From the NCBI RefSeq assembly GCF_009828105.1, contig NZ_WTYQ01000002.1:558001-622000 (forward strand): 64,000 nt of DNA, in the 5' to 3' direction. Position numbers and translations under genes: made by a program. Below the pieces are notes generated by a model that saw only the letters and a list, made by a program, of their open reading frames with translations, did not search any database and was not told where the DNA came from. Source of the stretch: Altericroceibacterium indicum. Its GTDB lineage: Bacteria; Pseudomonadota; Alphaproteobacteria; Sphingomonadales; Sphingomonadaceae. This document shows positions 27,619 to 36,575 of the stretch, piece by piece. Within the stretch, counting starts at the first letter, position 1. The number at the start of each line of letters is the position of its first letter.

Positions 27619-28140
27619 TCACAGGCCGCGAATACCTCTGTAGTTGACGTCAACCACGCGGCCCCGGCGAAATTCGCAGGTAAATCGTCCGCTATCCCGC
27701 TTGTTGCGATAGCCACGGCCACGATAATTGTCATTTACCACCAGATTGCCTTTCACGCGGAAACCATCCCCACGTCGATCGACATCGCGTATCTGGGTTA
27801 CATCGGCGCGGCTACGGGTATAGCGCGATGCGGTGCGCTCAGCCGCATAGACGCATTGCTCAACCGCACGACGGGCTGAATGCCTTCCACGATAACGCCT
27901 GTGATCGCGATAATCATCGCGATAACGATAGTTGTCGCCGCGGTAATAGCGGTTGTTGTTTTTGCTCGATGCGGCCACGGCAGCGATACCGCCGATGATC
28001 AATGCCCCAGCGATGATTTCGCCAGCGCTCAGGCCATCACGATCCCGTTCATAACCTCGGGCAGCAGCAGGGCTGGCAGCGCTCAGTGCCATCGCGCCCG
28101 CTGCAGCAGTCCCAATGACAGTTTTTACAAAGGGTTTCAT
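27619..28140 (-). CDS. Secreted Arg/Tyr-rich protein of unknown function
   Basis: 173 residues. A clear signal peptide ends at SPAAA; then a glycine/alanine hydrophobic segment (GEIIAGALIIGGIAAVAASS) like that of outer-membrane glycine-zipper proteins, an Arg/Tyr/Asp-rich low-complexity stretch (NRYYRGDNYRYRDDYRDHRR), and a folded C-terminal part with two cysteines. GGAGG seven bases before the ATG fixes the start and excludes the longer frame. It is common in style among sphingomonad envelope proteins; the role is unknown. Confidence 0.78.
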   Translation of the reverse strand: MKPFVKTVIGTAAAGAMALSAASPAAARGYERDRDGLSAGEIIAGALIIGGIAAVAASSKNNNRYYRGDNYRYRDDYRDHRRYRGRHSARRAVEQCVYAAERTASRYTRSRADVTQIRDVDRRGDGFRVKGNLVVNDNYRGRGYRNKRDSGRFTCEFRRGRVVDVNYRGIRGL

Positions 28141-28266
28141 AGGTTTTCCTCCAACAGGCCGGAGCACTGTGCCCCGATCTGTTGAAAGAAATATCAGTGT
28201 CGTGCTGAGAACTGCCTGAACTCGCACGACAGCAATTGTTCATAAATAATGATACTTATATGAACA

Positions 28267-30414
28267 TCAACGCCCGGGTGTCAGATGCGTCCAATAGGCG
28301 AAGAAGGCCAGAATATCGGCCGCTTCCTCAATCGCCTTATCGGTTGGCTTGCCTGAACCATGCCCCGCCCGCGTCTCCACACGGATCAGATGTGGTTTAT
28401 TGCCAATATCCGCCGCTTGCAGTGCAGCGGTATATTTGAAGCTATGACCCGGCACCACGCGGTCATCCGTATCGGCTGTTGTCACCAGGATCGCAGGATA
28501 GTCCACGCCCGAATGGATATTGTGATAGGGCGAATAGGCCCGCAGAACTTTGAAGTCCTTTTCCTTTTCAGGATAGCCATAGTCATCCACCCAATAGCGC
28601 CCTGCGGTCCAGCGATCAAAGCGCAGCATATCCATCACACCCACTGCCGGATTAGCAGCAGCGAAAAGGTCCGGGCGCTGATTGGTGACGGCACCGATCA
28701 GCAGGCCACCATTGGAACGGCCCTGAATGGCGAGACCATCCTGCGTGGAGATGCCTTCTTGCTTGAGGTATTCACCCGCAGCGATGAAATCGTCGAACAC
28801 GTTCTGCTTATTGGCTAGCCGTCCGGCATCGTGCCAGGCCTTGCCATATTCCCCGCCCCCGCGAATATTGGCGAGAGCAAAAGCACCGCCTGCCTGAACC
28901 CACGCCATATTGGCAGGAGAAAACGCTGGCGTGATCGAAATATCAAACCCGCCATAGGCATAGAGCAATGTCGGCACAGCCCGCCCACTGGAAGCAATGT
29001 CAGACCGGCGGACGATGAACATCGGCACCTTGGTGCCGTCCTTCGATGCATAGAAGCGTTGTTCAACCGTATAGTCATTCGGGTTAAAGGCCAGCTCTGG
29101 CTCGGCGAAGATCGTGCTCTTGCCGCTCGCGACATCATAGCGATAGATCGTGGCCGGACGGTTAAAGCTGGTGAAACTGTAGAAGGTTTCGTCACTCGCC
29201 GGATCACCGTAGAAACCGCTGGCGGTGCCCAGCCCATCAAAAGCAATCTCGCGCTTCAACTGCCCCGACAGGTCATAAACCATCGCTCTGGAACTGGCGT
29301 CTTTGAGATAAGACAGGATCAGCGAGTCACCAACCAGGGAAGCGCTGGCGATTGGTTCTGCCTTCTCTGCCACGACTGGCTGCCACTGTGGCGCAGAGGC
29401 GGCCAGGTCGATCTTCAACACCCTATAGCGCGGCGCGTCATAATTGGTCTTGAACCACAGTGTATCGCCCGTGCTGTCGATCAGGCTCCAATCATTATCG
29501 AACCCGGTAATCAGTGGGCGGGCCTGCCAACCCAGCGTGCCCCGCTTGGTCAAATCAATTGCATGCACCTGATAACGTGCATCCGTGCCGAGCGAGCTGG
29601 TAATGATCGCCCAATGCCCATCACTGGTGACTTGTGCGGTGTGCCCTTCTTTGGGATTATCCGGCGTGGAATAGACCAGCTCATCAGCAGACTGCGGCGT
29701 GCCGAGGCGATGGAAATACACCGCCTGATTATAATTCAGCGCCTGAAAGTCTTCGCCTTCCTTGGGTTCTGGGAAACGTGAATAAAAGAAACCTTCAGAG
29801 CCTACCCAATCGAGATTGGTGAATTTGGCCCAGCGGATCTGGTCCTCGAGGATTTCACCTGTATCGACATCAAGCACCCGCAGAATACGCCAGTCAGTCC
29901 CGCCATCCTGCACGCTGTAGAGTAGATATTTGCCATCAGGCGAAACATCCCACCCGCTCAACGCAGTGGCGCCATCCTCGGCCCAGTCATTGGGGTTAAT
30001 CAGCAGACGTTGCTCGCCATTCAGCCCGTCGCGAACATAGAGCGGAGACTGGTTCTGAAGGCCGGAATTATAGGTGTAGAAATAACGCCCGCCAGCGCTC
30101 ACCGGGGTAGAGTAGCGTGCATAGTCATACAGTTCACCAATCCGCCCTTCAAACCAGCTCCGCGCTGGGAGCTTGGCAAGATAGGCATTGGTAACCGCGT
30201 TTTCCTTCTCCACCCAATCGGCCACCTCCTTATTCTCGCGGACATCCTCCTCCAGCCAGCGATAGGGGTCAGCAATCTTCTCTCCGAACAAATTATCCAC
30301 CACATCGCCGCGGCGGGTTTCGGGATATGGGGGGGCATTCATGTCCTGTGCTCCAACCGGTAAGGAAATGCTGGCGGCGATACCGGCAAGGGCGAGCCAA
30401 TGGGCTTTGCGCAT
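28267..30414 (-). CDS. Prolyl oligopeptidase (S9 family), exported
   Basis: 715 residues with a signal peptide (about 1-23, ending VGAQ), so the enzyme is probably periplasmic. An N-terminal seven-bladed propeller precedes the alpha/beta hydrolase domain with Ser567 in QGRSNGGLL, Asp in TADTDDRVVPGHSFKY and His in RAGHGSGKP, a complete triad. Cleaves short peptides after proline. Length matches POP enzymes. It is separated from rplQ by a terminator. Confidence 0.95.
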   Translation of the reverse strand: MRKAHWLALAGIAASISLPVGAQDMNAPPYPETRRGDVVDNLFGEKIADPYRWLEEDVRENKEVADWVEKENAVTNAYLAKLPARSWFEGRIGELYDYARYSTPVSAGGRYFYTYNSGLQNQSPLYVRDGLNGEQRLLINPNDWAEDGATALSGWDVSPDGKYLLYSVQDGGTDWRILRVLDVDTGEILEDQIRWAKFTNLDWVGSEGFFYSRFPEPKEGEDFQALNYNQAVYFHRLGTPQSADELVYSTPDNPKEGHTAQVTSDGHWAIITSSLGTDARYQVHAIDLTKRGTLGWQARPLITGFDNDWSLIDSTGDTLWFKTNYDAPRYRVLKIDLAASAPQWQPVVAEKAEPIASASLVGDSLILSYLKDASSRAMVYDLSGQLKREIAFDGLGTASGFYGDPASDETFYSFTSFNRPATIYRYDVASGKSTIFAEPELAFNPNDYTVEQRFYASKDGTKVPMFIVRRSDIASSGRAVPTLLYAYGGFDISITPAFSPANMAWVQAGGAFALANIRGGGEYGKAWHDAGRLANKQNVFDDFIAAGEYLKQEGISTQDGLAIQGRSNGGLLIGAVTNQRPDLFAAANPAVGVMDMLRFDRWTAGRYWVDDYGYPEKEKDFKVLRAYSPYHNIHSGVDYPAILVTTADTDDRVVPGHSFKYTAALQAADIGNKPHLIRVETRAGHGSGKPTDKAIEEAADILAFFAYWTHLTPGR

Positions 30415-30500
30415 TCAAATTCTCCAACCTCAATGTTGGCGGAGAAAGTAGCTGATGAAACGAATGATGCAATGGCAGCCAATGCAAAGCGTAGTTACCG

Positions 30501-30538
30501 GCAAACAAAAACGGCCGGAGATCGCTCCCCGGCCGTTT
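30501..30538 (-). terminator. Intrinsic terminator of the alpha (rpsM-rplQ) operon
   Basis: Perfect 10-bp stem aaacggccgg / ccggccgttt followed on the minus strand by TTTTTGTTT, about 20 bases after rplQ. Confidence 0.92.
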
Positions 30539-30560
30539 CCTGAATGTTCTGTCGAAGCGA

Positions 30561-30986
30561 TCAGGCTTCGATTTCTTCTTCCGTCATCACCGGGCCGCTG
30601 TCTTTGCCCTTGGCATCGACATCGCGATCCACGAGTTCGATCACTGCCATCTGGGCAGCGTCAGAACCGCGATAACCGGCCTTGATGATACGTGTGTAGC
30701 CACCTTCGCGGTCGCTATAACGCTCAGCGAGGGTATCAAACAGCTTCTTGAGCTGTGTTTCGTCGAGCAGACGCGCATGCGCCAGACGACGGTTGGAAAG
30801 ACCACCGCGCTTTGCAAGCGTGATCAGCTTTTCGATGTATGGACGAAGTTCTTTAGCCTTCGGCAATGTGGTCGTGATCTGCTCATGCTTGATGAGGGCA
30901 GCGGCCATATTGCGGAAAAGCGATGTGCGATGGCCGCTCTTGCGACCAAGCTTACGCTGGGAAATACCGTGACGCATAAAATTCAC
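30561..30986 (-). CDS. rplQ: Ribosomal protein L17
   Basis: 141 residues; opens [17 protein letters not shown] after three extra residues (MNFMRH...; the Met at codon 4 is the family start in most bacteria). Contains [19 protein letters not shown]-type sequence and a C-terminal acidic tail. Large-subunit protein at the exit-tunnel side. Last gene of the alpha operon, separated from rpoA by about 130 bases containing a hairpin. Confidence 0.97.
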   Translation of the reverse strand: MNFMRHGISQRKLGRKSGHRTSLFRNMAAALIKHEQITTTLPKAKELRPYIEKLITLAKRGGLSNRRLAHARLLDETQLKKLFDTLAERYSDREGGYTRIIKAGYRGSDAAQMAVIELVDRDVDAKGKDSGPVMTEEEIEA

Positions 30987-31080
30987 TCCGTTCGTAGGGG
31001 GCCCGTATCAGGTAGCCCGAAACTGGCAGCTATTGAGGTTGCTGCCTTCACCCTTCGCAGCCCGAAGGCTTGAAATCAGC

Positions 31081-31112
31081 GAAAGGGACCGATCCTGAGA
31101 TCGATCCCTTTC
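31081..31112 (-). other. Intercistronic hairpin between rpoA and rplQ
   Basis: 13-bp stem with one mismatch (gaaaggga.cgatc / gatcg.tccctttc) and a four-base loop, eight bases after the rpoA stop. T-richness downstream on the minus strand is weak, so a partial terminator or processing site is more likely than full termination. Confidence 0.55.
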
Positions 31113-31119
31113 CATGACA

Positions 31120-32175
31120 TTAGCCGAGCAGCTCTTGTTCGAGCTTCTTGGCCATTTCTTCGATATTCTCAGGCGGCCAGCCAGGAATGTCCATTCCGAG
31201 GCGGAGCCCCATGCTGGAAAGAACTTCCTTGATCTCGTTGAGCGACTTGCGGCCGAAGTTCGGCGTGCGCAGCATCTCGGCTTCGGTCTTCTGGACCAGA
31301 TCGCCGATATAGATGATGTTGTCGTTCTTGAGGCAATTGGCGGAACGCACAGACAGTTCCAGCTCGTCCACCTTCTTAAGAAGGTAGCGGTTGAGCTGGT
31401 TGGCATCGTTTTCTTCAGGCTGCGCGGCAACACCGATCATCTGACTGGTGGGCTGCGGGATACCATCTTCGAAGTGAACGAAGAGGGTCAGCTGGTCCTG
31501 GAGAATACGGGCCGCATAAGCGATCGCATCTTCCGGGGTGACGGTGCCATCGGTTTCGATCGTCAGCGAGAGCTTATCGTAATCGAGTTCCTGCCCAACA
31601 CGAGCATTCTCGACCTTGTAGCTCACCTGATGAATCGGTGAATACAGCGAATCAACCGGGATCAGACCGATGGGGGCATCAGCCGGACGGTTCTGCACGG
31701 CAGGGACATACCCCTTACCCGTGTCAGCAGTCAGTTCCATGTTGAAGGTCGCGCCTTCGTCAACGTGACAAATGACGAGATCTTTGTTCAACACTTCAAT
31801 GTCGCCGGTCACAGCGATGTCACCAGCGGTGACTTCGGCCGGGCCGGTTGCGGAAAGCTGAAGCCGCTTGGGGCCTTCGCCTTCCATCTTGAGTGCGATC
31901 TGCTTCACGTTCAGCACGATGTCTGTAACGTCTTCCCGTACGCCCGAAAGCGACGAGAATTCGTGCAACACGTTCTCGATCTTGATCGACGTAATCGCAG
32001 CGCCCTGCAGCGAGGACAACAACACACGACGCAACGAGTTACCGAGCGTAAGGCCGTAGCCGCGCTCCAACGGTTCAGCAACAAAAGTTGCCTTCCGCTT
32101 GGCGTCGCCGCCGGACTTGATGTCGAGGCTGTTGGGTTTCTTTAGTTCCTGCCAATTCTTCATATTGACGGACAT
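31120..32175 (-). CDS. rpoA: RNA polymerase alpha subunit
   Basis: 351 residues, slightly longer than E. coli. The N-terminal assembly domain contains [19 protein letters not shown]; the C-terminal DNA-binding domain (about 250-330) has [12 protein letters not shown], with the arginine used for UP-element contact, and [24 protein letters not shown] precedes the ATG. Lies between rpsK and rplQ, the standard alpha-operon position. Confidence 0.98.
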   Translation of the reverse strand: MSVNMKNWQELKKPNSLDIKSGGDAKRKATFVAEPLERGYGLTLGNSLRRVLLSSLQGAAITSIKIENVLHEFSSLSGVREDVTDIVLNVKQIALKMEGEGPKRLQLSATGPAEVTAGDIAVTGDIEVLNKDLVICHVDEGATFNMELTADTGKGYVPAVQNRPADAPIGLIPVDSLYSPIHQVSYKVENARVGQELDYDKLSLTIETDGTVTPEDAIAYAARILQDQLTLFVHFEDGIPQPTSQMIGVAAQPEENDANQLNRYLLKKVDELELSVRSANCLKNDNIIYIGDLVQKTEAEMLRTPNFGRKSLNEIKEVLSSMGLRLGMDIPGWPPENIEEMAKKLEQELLG

Positions 32176-32208
32176 AGACTTCCCCTAAGGTAGTGTTCTG
32201 GCGACAAA

Positions 32209-32238
32209 GGCCGCGGGCACTTGAGAAGCGCCGCGGCC
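32209..32238 (-). other. Intercistronic hairpin between rpsK and rpoA
   Basis: Perfect 8-bp GC-only stem ggccgcgg / ccgcggcc with a 14-base loop, without a T-run. It is placed to affect the ratio of S11 to RpoA expression. Confidence 0.5.
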
Positions 32239-32281
32239 GATGCGATTTTGCGGTACGGCGACTTGCCGCGGAGCAGGTCGA

Positions 32282-32671
32282 TCAGACGCGACGGCGCTTG
32301 GAAGGCCTCACGCCATTGTGTGGGATCGGCGTAACATCACGGATAGATGTGATGGTGAAACCGACTGCCTGAAGAGCGCGCAATGCGCTTTCACGGCCTG
32401 AGCCCGGACCCTTGATTTCGACTTCGAGAGTACGGACACCATGTTCCGCAGCTTTCTTGCCGGCATCGTCTGCCGCGACCTGAGCGGCATAAGGGGTGGA
32501 TTTACGGCTACCCTTGAAGCCCATCATGCCAGCAGAGGACCAGCTAATAGCATTGCCTTGTGCATCGGTGATGGTGATCATGGTGTTATTGAAGCTAGCG
32601 TTTACGTGCGCAACACCAGAAGAGATGTTCTTGCGCTCACGCCGGCGAATACGTTGTGGTTCGCGTGCCAT
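32282..32671 (-). CDS. rpsK: Ribosomal protein S11
   Basis: 129 residues; contains [18 protein letters not shown] and the basic C-terminus [15 protein letters not shown]. Binds 16S rRNA in the platform of the small subunit. Second gene of the alpha operon. Confidence 0.98.
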   Translation of the reverse strand: MAREPQRIRRRERKNISSGVAHVNASFNNTMITITDAQGNAISWSSAGMMGFKGSRKSTPYAAQVAADDAGKKAAEHGVRTLEVEIKGPGSGRESALRALQAVGFTITSIRDVTPIPHNGVRPSKRRRV

Positions 32672-32728
32672 GGAATATTCCTATCGTGCGAAAATCTGGG
32701 AAAGCAATTCAGACAAACAGTCTGATGC

Positions 32729-33097
32729 TTACTTCTTCTTACCGGCGATCGGCTTAGCCTTACCCTTGCGGGTGCGCGCATTGGTATGCGTGCGCTGACC
32801 GCGAACAGGAAGGCCTTTACGGTGGCGCAGGCCACGATAGCAGGCGAGATCCATGAGGCGCTTGATGTTCATCGCCGTTTCACGGCGAAGATCGCCTTCC
32901 ACGGTGACATCAGCATCGATGGTTTCACGGATCTGCAAAACTTCTGCATCCGAAAGATCCTGCACACGGCGTGCATGATCAATCCCAAGCTTGTCGGCAA
33001 TAGCCTTGGCTGTGGTTGGACCGATACCGTGAATGTATGTGAGCGCGATAATCACGCGCTTGTTGGTTGGGATATTTACCCCGGCAATACGAGCCAC
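32729..33097 (-). CDS. rpsM: Ribosomal protein S13
   Basis: 122 residues; [15 protein letters not shown] start, YIHGIG helix-hairpin-helix motif, and C-terminal [14 protein letters not shown]. Small-subunit head protein contacting tRNA and L5. First gene of the alpha operon, behind its own candidate promoter. Confidence 0.98.
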   Translation of the reverse strand: MARIAGVNIPTNKRVIIALTYIHGIGPTTAKAIADKLGIDHARRVQDLSDAEVLQIRETIDADVTVEGDLRRETAMNIKRLMDLACYRGLRHRKGLPVRGQRTHTNARTRKGKAKPIAGKKK

Positions 33098-33257
33098 TTA
33101 ATTCTCCATGCTCCACAGGGAGCCCTGACGGACACCCCTATCTCATAGCGGTATTACTTCACAAAACGCAGGACACCGTGAAACGGCAAAAGCCCGGTTG
33201 AAGCAGCATAAACCCGCCACATGCCGGACCGAACTGAGTTTTGCGATGTAAGCTATG

Positions 33258-33286
33258 CGCTTAGGCAGATTCGCAGGCCGCGTCAA
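33258..33286 (-). promoter_or_regulatory. Candidate promoter of the alpha operon
   Basis: TTGACG (33281-33286), a 17-base spacer and TAAGCG (33258-33263). The layout matches the candidate pckA and rpsL promoters. It lies downstream of the adk terminator. Confidence 0.55.
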
Positions 33287-33486
33287 CACCATAGATAGCA
33301 GCCCCATACAAAAAGCATGGGGAGACGGCGCGATAGCGAGTAATTAGCCCAAGGAGCGATAAAAGTCAAAATTTTGACGCCGGAAACGGCTAAAAGTGAG
33401 GCATTCCCGCGCAGGACTGCGCGCTTCTCGTTCCAAATCAGCCCTTTGCAAGGTGATTGGCTCCCTTCACCTTGGCGAACATACAA

Positions 33487-33518
33487 AGCGGCCCCGTTCT
33501 GATGAGAACGGGGCCGCT
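33487..33518 (-). terminator. Terminator after adk
   Basis: Perfect 14-bp stem agcggccccgttct / agaacggggccgct with tetraloop gatg; CTTTGTAT follows on the minus strand. It begins about 30 bases after the adk stop. Confidence 0.85.
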
Positions 33519-33548
33519 CCTAAATTCATGTCAGAAAAAGGGCGACGC

Positions 33549-34196
33549 TTACTTGCTCAAAACCTTTTCCACCGCTGCTGTCACATCATCGATATCGGCC
33601 ATGCCATCAACGCGTGAGACAATTCCCTGCGCATCATAAATCGGCAGGATCGGCGCAGTCTTCTTGCGGTATTCATCCATACGCGTGCGGACAGCCTCTT
33701 CATTGTCGTCCTTGCGACGCTTGAATTCAGTGCTGCCACAACGATCGCACACGCCCTCCACCTTCGGCTGTTTGAAAGTGTCGTGATAACCTTCACCACA
33801 ATTCGCACAGGAAAAACGACCGGTGATCCGTTCAATCAGCGCATCGAGGTCAACTTCCAACTCGATCACATGGTCCAACTTGCGACCGTGACGAGCAAGA
33901 ATCGCATCAAGCTGATGCGCCTGATCGGCTGTCCGTGGATAGCCGTCAAAGATGGCACCGATGGACGGCCCCATGCTCTCCAGCTCAGCATCGATCAGAT
34001 CGGAAACGATCTGATCAGATACCAGCTCACCACGATCCATCACCGCTTTGGCTTTAAGGCCGACCGGCGTTTTCGCAGCAACGGCAGCGCGAAGCATATC
34101 GCCTGTCGAAAGCTGGCGCATACCGTGGCGTTCCACGAGACGGCCAGACTGGGTACCCTTACCCGCTCCCGGAGGGCCAAGCAGAATGATATTCAT
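33549..34196 (-). CDS. adk: Adenylate kinase
   Basis: 215 residues; interconverts ATP+AMP and 2 ADP. P-loop GPPGAGKGTQ at 7-16, AMP-binding STGDMLR and FDGYPRT. The LID carries four cysteines (CANC ... CDRC), the zinc-binding type. It begins 24 bases after secY, the usual order in the spc region. Confidence 0.98.
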   Translation of the reverse strand: MNIILLGPPGAGKGTQSGRLVERHGMRQLSTGDMLRAAVAAKTPVGLKAKAVMDRGELVSDQIVSDLIDAELESMGPSIGAIFDGYPRTADQAHQLDAILARHGRKLDHVIELEVDLDALIERITGRFSCANCGEGYHDTFKQPKVEGVCDRCGSTEFKRRKDDNEEAVRTRMDEYRKKTAPILPIYDAQGIVSRVDGMADIDDVTAAVEKVLSK

Positions 34197-34220
34197 TAAT
34201 ACTCCCCCATGCTGGCCGCG

Positions 34221-35585
34221 TTAACGCAGCCGGCCCTTCAATTTTGCCTTCTTGATCAAGTCACCATATTGGTGCGCAAGAAGATGGGATTGGATCTGAG
34301 TGATCGTATCCACCGTCACATTCACGACAATCAACAGGCTCGTGCCACCAAGGAACAGCGGAATACCCGTCTGGGCGATGACATATTCTGGAATCACACA
34401 GACCAGCGTCAGATAAATCGCACCAATGACGGTGATGCGAGTCAGCACATAGTCGAGATATTCCATGGTCCGCTTGCCCGGACGGATGCCTGGAATGAAG
34501 CCACCATTCTTCTTCAGATTTTCAGCTGTTTCCTCCGGATTAAACACCACGGCGGTATAGAAGAAGCAGAAGAAGATAATGCCTGCCGCATACAGCGCCA
34601 TATAAAGCGGCGCGCCATGCTTGAGATATTGGTTCAGCGTGACGACAATCCCGCCCATCGTGCTGTCAGCCGCAACCGAATTACCGGCAAACTGGCTGAT
34701 GGTCAGCGGGAGCAACAGCAAAGAACTCGCAAAGATCGGCGGGATAACGCCGGCGGTATTCAGCTTGAGCGGCAGATGGCTGCGATCAGCCTGCATCATG
34801 CCGCGCTGGCTGGCACGCTTGGGATATTGAATCAGCAAGCGGCGCTGCGCACGCTCCATAAAGCAGATGAACAAAATCAGGCCAACGATCATGCCGATAA
34901 AGCCGATCACGACGAATGCACTGATCGAACCGCTACGGAAACCTTCGAACATATTGGCAGTAAAGCTCGGGAACTGAGCGATAATACCAGCCATAATGAT
35001 GAGCGAAACGCCATTACCGATGCCGCGCGAAGTGATCTGCTCACCCAGCCACAGCAGGAACATCGTGCCACCCACAAGGCTGATGACTGCGCCGACGCGG
35101 AACATATAGCCAGGATCAACCACAGCCTGCATCCCACTCTGCGCACCATAGGCTTCGAGGCCCGACGCCAGGAACCAGCCCTGAATCGCGCACAGGAATA
35201 CCGTGCCGTAGCGTGTGTATTGGTTCAGCTTCTTGCGGCCGCTTTCGCCTTCCTTCTTCATCGCCATCAAGGATGGGTGGAGCGAAGATGCGAGCTGCAC
35301 GACAATCGAAGCCGTGATGTAGGGCATGACGCCAAGCGCGATGAGACTCATGCGCTCAAGGCTGCCGCCCGAGAAAGTGTTGAAGAGATCGAGGATCCCG
35401 CCGCGAGTCTGAGCGTATAGATTCTCAAGAATCAACGGGTTCACGCCCGGCAGGGGCACAAAGCTCAGGAAACGAAACACAATCAGCGCACCGACAGTAA
35501 ACCAGATACGCTGTTTAAGCTCGGTCGCTTTCGAGAAGTTCGCGAGACTGAGATTGCTCGCAATGTTATCGGCGCGTGATGCCAT
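34221..35585 (-). CDS. secY: Protein translocase subunit SecY
   Basis: 454 residues with ten hydrophobic segments, the pore-forming subunit of the Sec translocon. Seen: the amphipathic N-terminus with ATELKQRIWFTVGALIVFR, the plug/TM2 region, FNPEETAENLKKNGGFIPGIRPGKRT and the conserved basic C-terminal loop. It follows rplO after about 120 bases that contain a hairpin. Confidence 0.98.
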   Translation of the reverse strand: MASRADNIASNLSLANFSKATELKQRIWFTVGALIVFRFLSFVPLPGVNPLILENLYAQTRGGILDLFNTFSGGSLERMSLIALGVMPYITASIVVQLASSLHPSLMAMKKEGESGRKKLNQYTRYGTVFLCAIQGWFLASGLEAYGAQSGMQAVVDPGYMFRVGAVISLVGGTMFLLWLGEQITSRGIGNGVSLIIMAGIIAQFPSFTANMFEGFRSGSISAFVVIGFIGMIVGLILFICFMERAQRRLLIQYPKRASQRGMMQADRSHLPLKLNTAGVIPPIFASSLLLLPLTISQFAGNSVAADSTMGGIVVTLNQYLKHGAPLYMALYAAGIIFFCFFYTAVVFNPEETAENLKKNGGFIPGIRPGKRTMEYLDYVLTRITVIGAIYLTLVCVIPEYVIAQTGIPLFLGGTSLLIVVNVTVDTITQIQSHLLAHQYGDLIKKAKLKGRLR

Positions 35586-35651
35586 GGAGTCTAAATGCCT
35601 TGTTTGGGGGACCGCTTCAAGCGCGTCGCTGACCCTTTACCGGGTGCAGCC

Positions 35652-35690
35652 CATATAGGCAGTGGGCGGAGATGTCGAACCCCCGCCCAC
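35652..35690 (-). promoter_or_regulatory. Hairpin and possible promoter between rplO and secY
   Basis: An 8-bp stem (gtgggcgg 35662-35669 / ccgcccac 35683-35690) overlaps a minus-strand TTCGAC (35674-35679), 16 bases, TATATG (35652-35657). The two readings compete: an intercistronic hairpin, or a secY promoter. The evidence does not decide. Confidence 0.35.
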
Positions 35691-35703
35691 CGAATTATCT
35701 GGA

Positions 35704-36195
35704 TTACTTAGCGGCTTTTGGTTCAGCAGCCTTCTTGGGAGCAATCACTTCGACTGACCCACCGGCCTTCTCAACCGCTTCAACGGCGCCCTTGGAGGCA
35801 CCAGCAACCTTGAAGCTCACCTTGGAAGTCAGTTCGCCCTTACCGAGCAAACGAACGCCGTCCTTGCCGCCACGAGCAAGGCCAGCAGCCTTCAGTGCTT
35901 CGTGATCAACAGTCTTGCCAGCATCAAGCTTGCCCGATTCGATGAACTTCTGGATCATGCCCAGGTTCACTTCAGCATAATCCTTGGCGAAAGGATTGTT
36001 GAAGCCACGCTTAGGCAGACGCATGTGAAGTGGCATCTGGCCACCTTCGAAGCCCTTGACGGCTACACCGGAACGGCTCTTCTGACCCTTCTGACCACGG
36101 CCAGATGTCTTGCCCTTGCCGGAACCGATACCACGGCCCACACGCATGCGGGACTTACGGGCACCATCGTTGTCGCGGATTTCATTCAGTTTCAT
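35704..36195 (-). CDS. rplO: Ribosomal protein L15
   Basis: 163 residues; [21 protein letters not shown]-type start followed by [20 protein letters not shown] and [18 protein letters not shown]. The longer open frame to 36327 lacks family features and overlaps a leader hairpin, so the ATG before KLNEI was used. Separated from rpmD by nearly 200 bases containing a terminator. Confidence 0.97.
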   Translation of the reverse strand: MKLNEIRDNDGARKSRMRVGRGIGSGKGKTSGRGQKGQKSRSGVAVKGFEGGQMPLHMRLPKRGFNNPFAKDYAEVNLGMIQKFIESGKLDAGKTVDHEALKAAGLARGGKDGVRLLGKGELTSKVSFKVAGASKGAVEAVEKAGGSVEVIAPKKAAEPKAAK

Positions 36196-36245
36196 AGTTG
36201 CACTCGCTTTCGCTTTGTTCGCGCTAATGGGAAGCAGGCCGCATA

Positions 36246-36272
36246 GGGGCATTTCACCCCCATGTGAACCCC
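36246..36272 (-). other. Leader hairpin upstream of rplO
   Basis: GGGG/CCCC and TTCAC/GTGAA pair around a six-base loop, about 50 bases before the rplO start. It may be an autoregulatory or translation-control structure in the separate rplO-secY-adk message. Confidence 0.35.
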
Positions 36273-36336
36273 TCTTATAGAAAAGAGCCTCACTCAAGCC
36301 TGTTAGCTCGTATGAAGGCACTCTCACTTTATATAC

Positions 36337-36366
36337 AAAAAGCCCCGAGCTTTCACCCGGGGCTTT
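36337..36366 (-). terminator. Intrinsic terminator between rpmD and rplO
   Basis: Perfect 9-bp stem aaagccccg / cggggcttt with a 10-base loop, followed on the minus strand by TTTTTGTATA. It begins about 27 bases after the rpmD stop. This would split the spc region, leaving rplO-secY-adk dependent on readthrough or a new promoter. Confidence 0.85.
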
Positions 36367-36392
36367 CTGAAATCATACTGGTAAAGGTGATC

Positions 36393-36569
36393 TTACTTGA
36401 TCACTTCCACCATGTGCGGAAGCTTGGCGATTGCGCCGAGAACTTCCGGAGTGTCTTCGACTTCCACAACCCGGTGCATCTTGCCCAGACCAAGACCGAC
36501 AAGGATCTTCTTCTGGCTTTCAGGACGACGGATCGGTGAACCGATTTGCTTGATCTTGATCTTCGCCAT
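36393..36569 (-). CDS. rpmD: Ribosomal protein L30
   Basis: 58 residues, [19 protein letters not shown] followed by [15 protein letters not shown], the complete short bacterial L30. It starts six bases after rpsE ends. Confidence 0.97.
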   Translation of the reverse strand: MAKIKIKQIGSPIRRPESQKKILVGLGLGKMHRVVEVEDTPEVLGAIAKLPHMVEVIK

Positions 36570-36575
36570 GCTGCG

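Larger units (their letters stand above)
33098..33548. other. Boundary region between adk and the alpha operon
   Basis: About 450 bases without a gene. It holds the adk terminator (33487-33518), a candidate minus-strand promoter (33258-33286) and a leader of roughly 150 bases before rpsM. Open frames here lack ribosome-binding sites and family features. Confidence 0.65.

Noticed and set aside
34209-35420. 403-codon open frame antisense to secY
   Set aside because: Composition (His/Arg/Gln-rich, no hydrophobic core) is that of a reverse-strand shadow.
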